Positions 34,986 through 44,199 are shown, numbered from the stretch's first letter. The stretch: 64,000 bases of DNA from CAVXUB01 sp963764805 (GCA_963764805.1 CAVXUB010000001.1:974239-1038238); one strand, 5' to 3'. A program made the numbers and translations. Notes: generated from the letters alone by a model not told the origin.

Positions 34986-35621
34986 ATGCAGATCGACGAA
35001 GTGACCATCACGCCGCTCGACGGCCCCGGTGAACTGAACGAGGCCGCGGCTGTCGCCTCGCGAGCCTTCCACTTCGACCCCTTCTTCGAGTACCTGCTGC
35101 CGCACCCCTTGGTGCGCGCTCGCGGAACCGCCCTGTTCTTCCGGGCCGCGGTAAAGGCCCTGGGTCCGGCCGGCGACGTCTCGGTTGCACGGCTGGCCGA
35201 TGGACGCATCGTGGGGATAGCGGCCTGGCTCACGCCGAACAACTACCCGCTCCCGATCAAGGCTCAGCTGGGGGAACTGCTGCAGGCCCTGCGGGCCATG
35301 GCTCCCCGGCCGGCGGCGGTCGCGCAGGGGCTCAAGTACATCATGGCCATCGACAAGGCACACCCGCGAGAGGAGCTCTGGTACCTGCTGCTGCTGGCAG
35401 TCGACCCTTCCGTACAGCGAGCCGGGATTGGGGCGCGCCTGCAGCAGGAGGTCAACGAGCGAGCCGACCGGGATGGCCTCGCCTGCTACCTGGAGACGCA
35501 GAAGGAGGAGAACCTGGCGTACTACAGGCGTTTCGGGTATGAGCTGGAGAAGGTGCTGAACCCTGTGAAAGATGGTCCGCCGCTCTGGACGATGCGCAGG
35601 GAGCCGAAGTCAGATCGCTAG
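34986..35621 (+). CDS. GNAT-family N-acetyltransferase
   Basis: 211 aa. N-terminus MQIDEVTITPLDGPGELNEAAAVASRAF, acetyl-CoA motif LLLLAVDPSVQRAGIGARLQQEV (QRAGIG loop) and C-terminal CYLETQKEENLAYYRRFGYE, the usual GNAT fold end. ATG 34986 is preceded by a weak AGGGAG ribosome site; earlier in-frame starts lie inside the upstream gene. 16 nt after the tandem GNAT gene on the same strand, so likely one operon. Substrate unknown. Confidence 0.88.
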   Translation: MQIDEVTITPLDGPGELNEAAAVASRAFHFDPFFEYLLPHPLVRARGTALFFRAAVKALGPAGDVSVARLADGRIVGIAAWLTPNNYPLPIKAQLGELLQALRAMAPRPAAVAQGLKYIMAIDKAHPREELWYLLLLAVDPSVQRAGIGARLQQEVNERADRDGLACYLETQKEENLAYYRRFGYELEKVLNPVKDGPPLWTMRREPKSDR

Positions 35622-35692
35622 CTTGTCCCGCTGCCGGCTGCTGATCGATGGCCGCTGATGGGGACGGCACGAGAGAGGGAGGAGACGCCACC

Positions 35693-36623
35693 GTGGAGAC
35701 GCGTCGGATCGGTTCGCTCGAAGTCACGGTCGTCGGCATCGGGTGCAACAACTTCGGCGGCCGCATCGACGCCGATGCCACTCAGGCTGTTGTCGATGCC
35801 GCCCTCGACGAGGGCATCAACTTCTTCGATACCGCCGACATCTACGGCGGCACGTTGAGCGAGGAGTTCCTCGGCCGGGCTCTCGGCTCACGCCGCGACC
35901 ACGTGGTGATCGCCTCCAAGTTCGGGATGGCCCATACCGGGACGAGCGGTGGCGCCAGCGCCGCCTACGTCCGACAGGCCATCGACGCGAGCCTGCGCCG
36001 TCTCGGAACCGATCGTATCGACCTCTACCAGTTGCACGCACCCGATGACAGCGTGCCGATCGAGGAGACTCTCGGCGCGCTCGGCGGAGCTCGTGACGGA
36101 GGGCAAGGTGCTGGAGATCGGTTGCTCGAACTTCACTGTCGAGCAACTGCAGCAGGCCGAGGACGCGGCGGCCGAGGGCGGCACACCGAGGTTCGTCTCC
36201 GTGCAGAACAAGTACAGCATCCTGCACCGCGAGCCCGAGCACGGTGTCCTCGCGGAATGTTCCCGCCAAGGCATCGCGTTCCTCCCCTACTCGCCCGTGG
36301 CAAACGGCCTCCTCACCGGAAAGTTCCGTGCGGGGCAGGACGTGCCGGAGGGCACACGGATCGGAAACATGGCGGCCGACCAACGAGCCCGTGAACTGAG
36401 CGAGGAGCGGATGGCCAGCGTCGAGGAACTGGTCTCCATCGCAGAGGCGGACGGGAGGACGATCCTCGATCTCGCCTTCGCCTGGTTGCTCTCGCACAGG
36501 CAGGTGGCTTCGGTGATCGCGGGCGCGACCAGACCCGAACAGGTGCGGGCCAACGCGGCGACCGCCACGTATCACCCGGCCGCCGAGGTGCTCCAGCACG
36601 TCAACGCCGTGGCGCCCCTCTAG
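35693..36623 (+). pseudogene. Aldo/keto reductase, one frameshift
   Basis: Reconstructed about 310 aa. N-terminal half: VETRRIGSLEVTVVGIGCNNFGGRID, FFDTADIYGGTLSEEFLGRAL (catalytic Asp and Tyr), VVIASKFG (Lys), and DRIDLYQLHAPDDSVPIEETLGAL (His). An extra G at about 36086-36087 breaks the frame; after it ELVTEGKVLEIGCSNFTVEQLQQA, YSILHREPEHGVLAEC, FLPYSPVANGLLTGKF and SVIAGATRPEQVRANAA complete an NADPH-binding TIM barrel. GTG 35693 is preceded by GGGAGGAG. All four catalytic residues are intact, so a consensus indel is more likely than decay. Confidence 0.85.
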
Positions 36624-36682
36624 GCCGCCTGGAGCGGCCAATCTCGAAACTCCGCGCCGCGTGGCCTTCGGTTCCCGCGCTG

Positions 36683-37459
36683 CTAGGGGCCGGGGAAGGT
36701 CTTGCGCAGCGTCTCCAGCTCCACCCCGTCAACCTCGAGAGGCGGGGTGTGAAGCGGGTCCAGCCGCCCGTAGACGAGCCGGACAAAGCCCTCGGCAGGG
36801 ATCTCGAGCCGCGCATCCGTGTCGCCGCCCGCCTCCTTCGAGAGGGACGCCCGCTCGCCGACCTCGAGCACAAAACGCCGCCCTGGCCCCGAGGTCACGA
36901 CCTCCACCCGCCGCGCCTCGCCCGTCGGCTTGCCCATCCAGGCGACCATCATGGCGAGGTTGTCCACCAGTATCTCGACCGCGTCCCGCGCCACCACCGC
37001 CGAATCGTCCAGGGCCACGGCTATGTCCCAGCTGTGCAACGCGTGTTCGAACAGCCGCATGAGGACGATCGTCGCGAAGTCGATGTCCATCTCGCCCAGC
37101 GAGAGGTGAATCTTGGCCCGGTCCTCGGTACTCATGGTCGTGAGACGTGCGACCAGTGCGCGGTCGGCCGACAGGGCGTCGCCGACCTGCTCCTCCGGTT
37201 GCTTGGCGTCCCACTTGTCCCAAACCGGCTGGGCGGCCTCCTCAGTGCCAGCTGCCTCGCCCGTGAGGCCGGCGTCGAGCCAAAGCTCGAAGAGCTCTGC
37301 GCCGCTCCCGATGTGAGAGAGGACCTGAGCGATCGACCACTCGGTGCAGTAGGAACGTTGCCTGATGGTGTGCGCGTCGAGTGGGCTGGCCAGTGCCCCC
37401 AGCCGTTCGACGGAGGTGCCGAGGGTTTCCAGCAGTTTTCGAGTCTCGGTCTCGTCCAC
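36683..37459 (-). CDS. Mycothiol-dependent maleylpyruvate isomerase-like protein
   Basis: 258 aa. N-terminal DinB-like four-helix domain with TEWSIAQVLSHIGSGAELFELWL and DFATIVLMRLFEHALHSWDIAVAL; these His residues (SHIGSG, FEHALHSWD) form the metal site in MDMPI_N proteins. The C-terminal part (ARRVEVVTSGPGRRFVLEVGE...ARLEIPAEGFVRLVYGRLDP) is the MDMPI_C/SCP2-like domain. Many relatives are thiol-dependent transferases of unknown substrate. GTG 37459 begins at VDETETRK; upstream frame is proline/arginine-rich. Confidence 0.8.
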   Translation of the reverse strand: MDETETRKLLETLGTSVERLGALASPLDAHTIRQRSYCTEWSIAQVLSHIGSGAELFELWLDAGLTGEAAGTEEAAQPVWDKWDAKQPEEQVGDALSADRALVARLTTMSTEDRAKIHLSLGEMDIDFATIVLMRLFEHALHSWDIAVALDDSAVVARDAVEILVDNLAMMVAWMGKPTGEARRVEVVTSGPGRRFVLEVGERASLSKEAGGDTDARLEIPAEGFVRLVYGRLDPLHTPPLEVDGVELETLRKTFPGP

Positions 37460-37591
37460 GCCTACGGCGTCTCCTCGGCTCGGGGTATCGGCGGCTCGCA
37501 ATCGGGCTCGCGAATGCAACCATATCGGGGCCGAGCGGCCGTGGCGCAGGCGCTGGGACCGTGCCGAGGCGACCGCAGGAGCTGTCGGATG

Positions 37592-37597
37592 TAACCT
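37592..37597 (+). promoter_or_regulatory. -10 box of leaderless GGDEF gene
   Basis: TAACCT with 7 nt to ATG 37605. Confidence 0.5.
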
Positions 37598-37604
37598 CGT
37601 CCTG

Positions 37605-38594
37605 ATGGCGATCAACCGGCGCCAGGACCCGCGCCTGGCGCTCGCACGGCTCGCAAAGGAATTGGGAACGGCAACCAGCTGGCCCGACGATCTCGCCGGG
37701 CTCGGCCAGGACCTCGCGGAAGCGCTGGCGGTGCGCCGCTACTCCTTGTTCTCGTTCGCCCGTGGCGGGCGGCTGTCGCTGGCGTTCACGTGGCCGCCCG
37801 ACGAGCAGCCCGACGAGGGGCTCGTGCGCCTCGCGGGCGAGTTGGCCCGCGCCGACGCAGCTCCCGCCGGCCCGAGGAATGTTGATGCCGCCGGGCTGGC
37901 CTTCCGGGGCGTGGCAGGCTCCTCGGGAGTTGTCCTCGCGGTTCCGGCTGCGCCCGCAGAGGCTGGCCGTTGGAAGCTGCCGGACCGCCTGGCCGTGGCG
38001 GCCCGCCGGGCGATGCCGAGCCGCCGGTCGTCAGCTGAGGCGCAGGGGGACGTGACGGCTGCGTTGCTCGCCGCAATGCTCGACCGGTGGCAGAAGGCCG
38101 TGCTGTTGCAACGTCAGGTCCGCAAGGACGAACTGACCGGACTTGCCAACCTCCCCGGCCTGCAAGAGATGCTGGAGCGGCAACTGGCGGTGCACCTCAG
38201 GAGCGGCCGGCCACTGGCGCTTGCAGCGCTCGACATAGACCGCATGAAGTCGTACAACCAGCGTTTTGGAAGGTCGGCCGGCGATCAGCTCTTGAAGGGC
38301 TTCGGCGCCGCCCTGCAGCACAGGATCCGTCACCAGGACATCGCCGCCCGCACCGACGGCGAGGAGTTCGTGGTGGTCCTCCCGGGCACCGACGTCGGCG
38401 GGGGAGCCGAGCTCGTGGAGGAGCTGCGCCAACCGGGCGCTGGCAGGGCCCCCGACGGGGGCCGCGTTACGTTCTCAGCCGGGATCACGGTCTGGGATGC
38501 CATCGAGACCGGCCCGGACCTGATCGGCCGGGCCGAGAAGGCGCTCCAGGCGGCCAAGGCGGCTGGGGGCGACAACGTGGTGGCCGGAGGCTGA
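37605..38594 (+). CDS. GGDEF-domain protein (diguanylate cyclase-like)
   Basis: 329 aa, cytoplasmic, no membrane segment. Residues 1-140 are a GAF-like sensory region (YSLFSFARGGRLSLAF); about 165-325 is GGDEF: DELTGLANLPGLQEMLE, ALAALDIDRMKSYNQRFG, signature TDGEEF in place of GGDEF, and SAGITVW. The first glycine of the signature is replaced by Asp; Glu at the third position is allowed in active enzymes. RHQD five residues before the signature fits an RxxD inhibitory site. It may make c-di-GMP weakly or only bind it. ATG 37605 is fixed by the -10 box. Confidence 0.85.
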   Translation: MAINRRQDPRLALARLAKELGTATSWPDDLAGLGQDLAEALAVRRYSLFSFARGGRLSLAFTWPPDEQPDEGLVRLAGELARADAAPAGPRNVDAAGLAFRGVAGSSGVVLAVPAAPAEAGRWKLPDRLAVAARRAMPSRRSSAEAQGDVTAALLAAMLDRWQKAVLLQRQVRKDELTGLANLPGLQEMLERQLAVHLRSGRPLALAALDIDRMKSYNQRFGRSAGDQLLKGFGAALQHRIRHQDIAARTDGEEFVVVLPGTDVGGGAELVEELRQPGAGRAPDGGRVTFSAGITVWDAIETGPDLIGRAEKALQAAKAAGGDNVVAGG

Positions 38595-38634
38595 CCGTCA
38601 GCCGGGGACCCTCAGCGTCCTCGCAACACCCCCG

Positions 38635-39432
38635 TCAGGAAGGCAATCCCGCGGTCTCTCGCGGCACGTCCACCCGGCTCAGCTGTAGGAAGCCGATGAG
38701 CACCACCAAGACGATGCTGAGGGCGATGCTGATCGTGCCACGGCCGAAGTTGAGCCCGCCCGCCGTGCGGGGGAAGTCCATCCAATCGGCCCACGACGCG
38801 CCGAGCGGGCGGGTGATCACGTAGGCGAACCAGAAGGCGGCGATCGAGTTGAGGTGCATCCACCGGTAGAGGACGGCCGGCACCAGGATCACCAGCCCGA
38901 AGAGGATCACCGAGGTGAGGAACCCCAGTTTGAGGGTCAGCGCCGTGAGGTCGCCCGCCGCCGTTCCGAGGGCGAACGTGGCGATCACCGTTGCCCAGTA
39001 GAAGGCTTCCCTGCGGGGGCTGTTGATGCTGTGGATCGAGAGCGTGTGCTCCGTCCGGTACCAGACGGTGAAGACCGCCGCGAGCACCACCATCAACACC
39101 ACGGTCGAGAGCGCATAAGGGATCTTCAGCTCGATGTGCAGCCCGTCGGCGACCATCGTCCCGAAGACTGCCACCATTGCCACGGCGAACCAGTAGATCC
39201 AAGGCACGTACCTGCGGGCACGAAACTGCAGCCCGAGGCCGACCAGCAGTGCCACTCCGCCGATGGCCCCGGCCGGCAGCGGGCCGAGGCGATGGGCCAG
39301 GAAGTCCGAGGTCGCCTCGCCCATTGCGGTGGTCAGGATCTTGGTGATCCAGAACCATGCAGTGATCCGTGGCACCTTGAGCGGGCGGGGCACGCCTGCG
39401 GGCGCGTGCAGGTGAACAGGATTGCTCTGCAT
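38635..39432 (-). CDS. COG4705-like membrane protein
   Basis: 265 aa with about eight membrane helices. Conserved features of the family: the opening VPRITAWFWITKILTTAMGEATSDF, FYWATVIATFALGTAAGDLTA, WFAYVITRPLGASWADW. The paired TTAMGEATSDF and GTAAGDLTA/TRPLGASWADW repeats suggest internal duplication. Members are of unknown function; some are annotated as membrane-anchored proteins with a possible link to metal sensitivity. No clear operon partner. ATG at 39432 just before a hydrophilic N-terminus. Confidence 0.8.
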   Translation of the reverse strand: MQSNPVHLHAPAGVPRPLKVPRITAWFWITKILTTAMGEATSDFLAHRLGPLPAGAIGGVALLVGLGLQFRARRYVPWIYWFAVAMVAVFGTMVADGLHIELKIPYALSTVVLMVVLAAVFTVWYRTEHTLSIHSINSPRREAFYWATVIATFALGTAAGDLTALTLKLGFLTSVILFGLVILVPAVLYRWMHLNSIAAFWFAYVITRPLGASWADWMDFPRTAGGLNFGRGTISIALSIVLVVLIGFLQLSRVDVPRETAGLPS

Positions 39433-39506
39433 CGGCGAAATCGTAGGGGAGGCCCAGCGGTCGCCGGCGGTCGTTGGTGCCAGTTCTGCGCCGGTCTAGG
39501 GGCGTG

Positions 39507-40865
39507 CTACCAGCTGGGCCATCCGGCCGGCATCGTGCCTCCGACACCGCTCACCAGCTGACCGCCCGGGGCGCCAAGGCTCTCGAGCAGCTGCGAGAAG
39601 TTGTACCCGAAGGCGGTGGAGTTGTCGCCGTCGAACTGACCGTAGAGAGAGGCCATCGTGTTCGTGAGGCCGCCGTTTGCCCAGCCGATCTCGATGCCGT
39701 TGGGCCCTTCGTACATCTGGCCGATCACCGTGTTCGGCGTCACCGTCTGACCTACCGAGACCGTCGGCTGGAGATCCTCGGCCACGTATACCGTCAGACC
39801 GGCCGCCCGGCCGTCGGTGAGCCGGTAGGCGATGAAGGTGCCACCCGGCCATCCGCCGCTGACCGTGCAGAGGACAACGCCGTCACCGACGGCGTAGACG
39901 GGGCCGATGCCGTCGTAGTCGACACCCTGGTCGATGCGGTTGGGCGAGAGGTTGGCTATCGAGCGGAAGGGGTTCGAGTACCCACCCGGCGCGGTCTGGA
40001 TGACCACTGGTGGCGGGCTGGGCGTGGGTGGCGTCCGGACGGCCAGTGCTTCCTCGGCAGCGCGCTCCTGGGCCAGCTCACGCGCACGCTGTGCCTCGTC
40101 GATGAGGTGGGCAAGATTGGCGTTGATGTGGGCGAGCAGCGCCCAGTCGGTGGCGATCGACGCCTTTGCCGCAGCCCTGGCGCTCGAGAGCTGCCGCAGG
40201 AGCTCGACTTGGTGCGCCTCCTCGCTCTTCAGGCGGACCTGTACACCGAAGGTGCGCTCCTTGTCGGCCTGCAGCGCCGCCGTGGCGTTCTGCAGGCTGC
40301 TGCTGGCCACTCCCACGTACACATCCTGCTCAGGGATGCTGGACGCGCTGGAGGGGTTGATCAGGTTCGGTGAGGTGCCGGAGGCGGCGTCGACGTATGC
40401 GGCGATCGCTGCCTGCTGGAGCTGGGCCGATGCGGAGGCCTCAGCCTGCTGGTCCGCCTTCAGGTGGCTCTGGTCGGCGGCGATCCGGCCCAGGGTGACC
40501 TGAAGCTCGCCCGAGACCTGGTCGTAGCGGACGACGAGTGTCTGGACCCGGTCTCCCTCTTGCGTTATCACCTGCTCCAGCTGGGCGATCTTCGCCCTGT
40601 CGGAGCTGATGCTGGAACCCCCCGCAAGAGCCGCCGAGAGGACGCTGCCTGTGAGGAGGCCGGCGGACGCGGAGATGTGGGCGGAGGAAGGGGCGGCGGC
40701 TGCAGTGCCTGAGGCGCCAGCGGCGATCACCGCCGCTGTTCCGGGGAGGGCCACCGCCATCGCCGCCAGCGTCGCCGTCATCAGCCGCAGGGGGCGGGAG
40801 CGGCGGCGCAACAAAAGATCAGGCCCGCGACGATGCGCGCCAAAATCATCTCTGGAGGGATGCAC
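39507..40865 (-). CDS. Secreted coiled-coil protein with degenerate M23-like domain
   Basis: 452 aa. Basic N-terminus and signal sequence (about 28-58: LMTATLAAMAVALPGTAAV), a long coiled coil (about 88-270: ISSDRAKIAQLEQVITQEGDRVQTLVV...AHLIDEAQRARELAQERAAEE), a proline linker, then a lysostaphin-like fold (about 310-430) with NRIDQGVDYDGIGPVYAVGDG. The M23 zinc ligands (HxxxD and HxH) are not visible: HxGxD reads DQGVD and the final HxH is missing, so it should lack peptidase activity, like the EnvC/NlpD-type regulators. It may control a cell wall hydrolase. GTG 40865 fits the promoter; ATG at about 40781 is an alternative. Confidence 0.75.
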   Translation of the reverse strand: MHPSRDDFGAHRRGPDLLLRRRSRPLRLMTATLAAMAVALPGTAAVIAAGASGTAAAAPSSAHISASAGLLTGSVLSAALAGGSSISSDRAKIAQLEQVITQEGDRVQTLVVRYDQVSGELQVTLGRIAADQSHLKADQQAEASASAQLQQAAIAAYVDAASGTSPNLINPSSASSIPEQDVYVGVASSSLQNATAALQADKERTFGVQVRLKSEEAHQVELLRQLSSARAAAKASIATDWALLAHINANLAHLIDEAQRARELAQERAAEEALAVRTPPTPSPPPVVIQTAPGGYSNPFRSIANLSPNRIDQGVDYDGIGPVYAVGDGVVLCTVSGGWPGGTFIAYRLTDGRAAGLTVYVAEDLQPTVSVGQTVTPNTVIGQMYEGPNGIEIGWANGGLTNTMASLYGQFDGDNSTAFGYNFSQLLESLGAPGGQLVSGVGGTMPAGWPSW

Positions 40866-40873
40866 GGGGTCGC

Positions 40874-40904
40874 AGGTTAATCAAAAAATCGCCCTGCGTG
40901 TCAA
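40874..40904 (-). promoter_or_regulatory. Promoter of coiled-coil/M23-like gene
   Basis: Minus strand: -35 TTGACA (40899-40904), 19-nt spacer containing a T6 run, -10 TAACCT (40874-40879), then 8 nt to GTG 40865. Confidence 0.55.
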
Positions 40905-41192
40905 CTTTAGGCCGCGACACACCGTCTGAGCTGGGAAAACACGCTCAGTGATATTCGCCCCAACTATGGCCAGACGATGTACTACCCAACCCTCCCAGGC
41001 ACAAACATCATTGCGAGGCGATTACGAATGCATGAACGGCATTCACGACTGCTCGGGCGTGTCCATCGATCCAATGCGAACAACCGGCTTTACAAGGCTG
41101 AGCAGGTCTAGAGCTGCGGCGACCGGCGGCATCAACCCCCCGCTCGTGGGCCGGCAGATGACAGCTTGGCGTCCGCGGCGGCCGGAAGAGCC

Positions 41193-41321
41193 GAAGCGTG
41201 TCACCTTGCTGAGCGCTGGCGCGACGCGAGATGACACGGTTCGCGTTGCCTGGACCGCCGGAGCGGCAGAAGCGTGTCACCTCACTGTGCGCTGGCGCGC
41301 ACCTAGATGACACGGTTCGCT
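41193..41321. repeat. Two tandem inverted-repeat units (77-nt period)
   Basis: Two copies of a unit about 52 nt long (41193-41244 and 41270-41321). Each begins GAAGCGTGTCACC and ends GATGACACGGTTC, so each is itself an imperfect palindrome: four copies of a GAASCGTGTCAYCT-like motif in head-to-head pairs around a GC core. They lie in the 465-nt gap between the M23-like and propeller genes, just beyond the stop of the latter. The rest of that gap (40905-41190) shows no gene. Confidence 0.75.
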
Positions 41322-41330
41322 CAGAGGCGC

Positions 41331-42512
41331 CTACTTGAAGATGTCGAGCGTGTTCGTGGCGTCGTCGACGAAGTAGACGCCCTTGGCGCCGGGCACGATC
41401 GTCAGCCCGAACAGGGCCCCTGCCCCTGGTGGCGTGCCGGAGCTGTCGACCGTCGGCCACTCGATCTGCGCCCCCGCGGGCGTCACCTCGACGAGCTGGC
41501 CGCTGGCCGCGTCGGCGGCGATCAGATCGCCGTCAGGAGCGATAACGAGGCCGAGAGGCGCGTGGAGGAACTGGCCGGAGCTCACCAGCGAGCCCGTGCC
41601 GGCGCTCGATCGGCGGAACAGAGCGTCGCTGATCGCCGTCACGCGGTTGCCGATCGTGTCATTCACGTAAAGGGTCCCATTCCGGCTGAGGGCGACACCC
41701 GTGGGACCGATCACCAGAGCCGCGGCGTTCGTCTGCTCGGAGAAGCCGCTGCCGACCACCTGGCGTTGCAGTACATCTGGCGTCGCCTCGGTCAGATCGA
41801 GGACGATCCGGACCACGGTCCCATGGTCGACGGCCGAGCCATGGCCGGCGACCGTTCCATTGAGGACGTTGGTAACGAAAAGCACCCCGAACCCCCCGCC
41901 GTCGTAGGAGGCCATATCCCAGGGTCCGTTGATCCCGCCGCCCTTGATGGTCTCGACCAGGTGCCCGTAACTGTTCAGCACATAGAGAGCGCCGGCTGTG
42001 GCGGTGCGCGCCGTCCCGTCGATGGTCGGAAGGGATCCGACGATCACGAAGCCACGGCTGAAGACGGCCAGCGCCGTGGTCAGGCCGACCCGGTCCTTGG
42101 TCTGATGGGCGAGATCGGCGAAGACATGAGCCTTGCCGGCGGGCGAGATCTCCATGATCGTCGTGCCTGTCCCCTGCAGGTTCTTGGAATCGTTGAAGTT
42201 GGAGACGAGGACGTCGCCTGCTACCAGGTGCCCTTTGCTGGCGGGGACGACGGCGATCCCATACGGGTTCACGTCGCCCTTGGGCGGCACGGTCGTCGAG
42301 ACGATGCAAACCGTCTTGAATCCTCCGAGGTAGCCGCCACTGCCAGCCAGCTGAGCCGGATGGCACGGATGTGATCCGCCGGCGCCGGGCGGCGCAACGG
42401 CTGCAGCATGCGCAGCGGAAGGGATTGCCAGGGCTGCCATCAACGCACCGGCGCCCGCCGCGCCGAGCATCCGCCGCCCGCGGGCGGTCGTACCGAAATC
42501 TGCTCTTGTCAT
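41331..42512 (-). CDS. Secreted beta-propeller (NHL/SMP-30-like) protein
   Basis: 393 aa from ATG 42512. Twin-arginine-like N-terminus (RGRRMLGAAGAGALMAALAIPSAAHA) with signal cleavage near AHA. The mature part has repeats of propeller type: YGIAVVPASKGHLVAGDVLVSNF, ALYVLNSYGHLVETI, LVIGPTGVALSRNGTLYVNDTIGNRV, GLVIAPDGDLIAADAASGQLVEV, LFGLTIVPGAKGVYFVDDATN. Ligand unknown. Start chosen at MTRADFGTT; another ATG-less extension of six codons exists upstream. Monocistronic as seen; its end faces the tandem palindromes. Confidence 0.75.
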   Translation of the reverse strand: MTRADFGTTARGRRMLGAAGAGALMAALAIPSAAHAAAVAPPGAGGSHPCHPAQLAGSGGYLGGFKTVCIVSTTVPPKGDVNPYGIAVVPASKGHLVAGDVLVSNFNDSKNLQGTGTTIMEISPAGKAHVFADLAHQTKDRVGLTTALAVFSRGFVIVGSLPTIDGTARTATAGALYVLNSYGHLVETIKGGGINGPWDMASYDGGGFGVLFVTNVLNGTVAGHGSAVDHGTVVRIVLDLTEATPDVLQRQVVGSGFSEQTNAAALVIGPTGVALSRNGTLYVNDTIGNRVTAISDALFRRSSAGTGSLVSSGQFLHAPLGLVIAPDGDLIAADAASGQLVEVTPAGAQIEWPTVDSSGTPPGAGALFGLTIVPGAKGVYFVDDATNTLDIFK

Positions 42513-42595
42513 GCAATGGCATACGAGCATCGGGTCGAGACGGATTGCCGCCTGCCGTCATCTGCCGGAATTGCCCCGCCAAGCGAAGCCGATGC

Positions 42596-42895
42596 TCAGG
42601 GGTAGCGGCGGTGCCGTGGCGCCTCTCGTCGAGCGCAGGTCGGCCGCGGACGGGCGGAGTTCGAGGCGTGCACCCCCTGGGGCGCCGCCGCCGCCCGCAC
42701 GACGATCAGGAACCTGTCATCGTCCAGCAGGTATGAATGCTCGAAACATGCCGTCTTCAGGATCCACGTGCGAACCCCCCGCTCGCCCGTGATGCTGGCG
42801 AGGCGGGCTTCATTGGGGCACCTGACGGTTGTGCCAGGGATGTCGCCCAGACAAGGGGGCTGGTCAGAGAACTCGAGGTACTTCCGGGCGGCCAC
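42596..42895 (-). CDS. Small hypothetical protein
   Basis: 99 aa from GTG 42895. Contains KYLEFSDQPPCLGDIPG, VRCPNEARLASITGERGV and FEHSYLLDDDRFLIVVR, which look like real protein, but the last 30 residues are arginine/proline-rich. No family recognised. It lies between the MFS gene and the propeller gene on the same strand. Low confidence. Confidence 0.3.
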   Translation of the reverse strand: MAARKYLEFSDQPPCLGDIPGTTVRCPNEARLASITGERGVRTWILKTACFEHSYLLDDDRFLIVVRAAAAPQGVHASNSARPRPTCARREAPRHRRYP

Positions 42896-42942
42896 CGTCG
42901 TACAGCATACGTCAACCGGGGGCCGCCGGCAGCTGATCTTCG

Positions 42943-44193
42943 TCAGGAAGCCGGCGCAGGCTCGCGCGGCTCGTCGTCGTGGGCGATGTGCCGCAGCTGC
43001 TTCCAGATCAGCACCACGAACAGCGCCGAGCCGGAGAAGCCGAACCAGAAGGGAGCGGTGATCCCGAAACGGTCGGCGAGCGGCCCGCCGATGGCGGCGC
43101 CCAGCACAAGCCCCGTGTAGACGCCGACGTAGTTGACACCCGACACTCGTCCCTGCAGCTCCTCTGGGACCGCCCGCTGGCGCACGGTAACCGAGGTCGT
43201 TCCCCACACGAAGGCGTGAGCACCGAACACGACCATGATCGCCAGCGCCACCGCCGGAGCTGAGGTCAGGGCCAGCGACAGGTGGGTGAACGTCTCGATG
43301 ATCAGGCCGATCCTCATTATGTTCCCGAGCGAGATTCGCTTGGTGAGCCAGCCGTAACCGATGGTCCCGATCACTCCGCCGACGGCCCCCGCCGTGGTCA
43401 GCAGCCCGTAGCCGATCGAACCCATGTGAAGGCGTTCCTTGGCATACAGCACCAGCACGGACCATGCGGCGCCATAGGTGATGTTGAAGGTGAAGATGGT
43501 GAGCACGAGGGTGCGCACCGCGGCGTTACGCCGGACCCAGCGGAATCCCTCCGAGATGTCCGCCCAGAGGCGGCGTTCCGGGTCGGTCACCTTCTCGCGA
43601 GCGGGCAGCTTCACCTGCGAGATGAGCACGGCGCCGATGCCCACCAGCGCTGCCTGGCCGATGAACGGGAGCCACATGCTGGCAGCGAACAGCCCGGCGC
43701 CGATCGGTGGGCCTGCGAGCTGGTACACGGTGACGAAGCCGGTCTGCACCCGCGCGTTGGCAAGTGCCAGGTCGTCTCGCTCGACCAGCGACGGCAGCAC
43801 CGTCGTCGATGCCGTGATACCGAAGACTTCGGCCGTACCAAGCATGAAGAGCGCTACCAGGATGATCCCGATGCTCACGTGATGAGTCAGGATCGAGGCG
43901 CCGAGCAGCACGAGGATGGCGGTGCGCAGCAGGTCGACGGTCGCGACCATCAGCACCCTGTTCACACGGTCGGCGATCGCCCCGGCGAAGAGCCCGAACA
44001 ACAGCCAGGGGAGCTGCTGCAGGAGGAGGGCGAGCGCGACGAGCGTGGCACTGCGGGTCTGCGAAGCGACGAGCAATGGCCCGGCTGCGAGCGCGAAGCC
44101 GTCGCCGAGGTTGGAGACCCACGAGGATGCCGCCAGCCACCTGAACCCACTGCCGAGACGGCGCGGGAGGACGATCTCGACGAGCCGGCTCAC
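42943..44193 (-). CDS. MFS transporter (EntS-like exporter group)
   Basis: 416 aa, 12 predicted membrane helices. Motif A between TM2 and TM3: GLFAGAIADRVNRVLMV; the second-half copy is YGWLTKRISLGN. RRLWADISEGFRWVRRNAAVRTLV is the central cytoplasmic loop typical of the MFS_3 enterobactin-exporter-like group, and VRQRAVPEELQGRVSGVNYVGVYTG is the conserved TM10 region. Substrate unknown; relatives export siderophores or drugs. GTG 44193 lies 6 nt after a TAGCAT box. Divergent from the PEP-mutase-like gene. Confidence 0.88.
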   Translation of the reverse strand: MSRLVEIVLPRRLGSGFRWLAASSWVSNLGDGFALAAGPLLVASQTRSATLVALALLLQQLPWLLFGLFAGAIADRVNRVLMVATVDLLRTAILVLLGASILTHHVSIGIILVALFMLGTAEVFGITASTTVLPSLVERDDLALANARVQTGFVTVYQLAGPPIGAGLFAASMWLPFIGQAALVGIGAVLISQVKLPAREKVTDPERRLWADISEGFRWVRRNAAVRTLVLTIFTFNITYGAAWSVLVLYAKERLHMGSIGYGLLTTAGAVGGVIGTIGYGWLTKRISLGNIMRIGLIIETFTHLSLALTSAPAVALAIMVVFGAHAFVWGTTSVTVRQRAVPEELQGRVSGVNYVGVYTGLVLGAAIGGPLADRFGITAPFWFGFSGSALFVVLIWKQLRHIAHDDEPREPAPAS

Positions 44194-44199
44194 CCGAGG

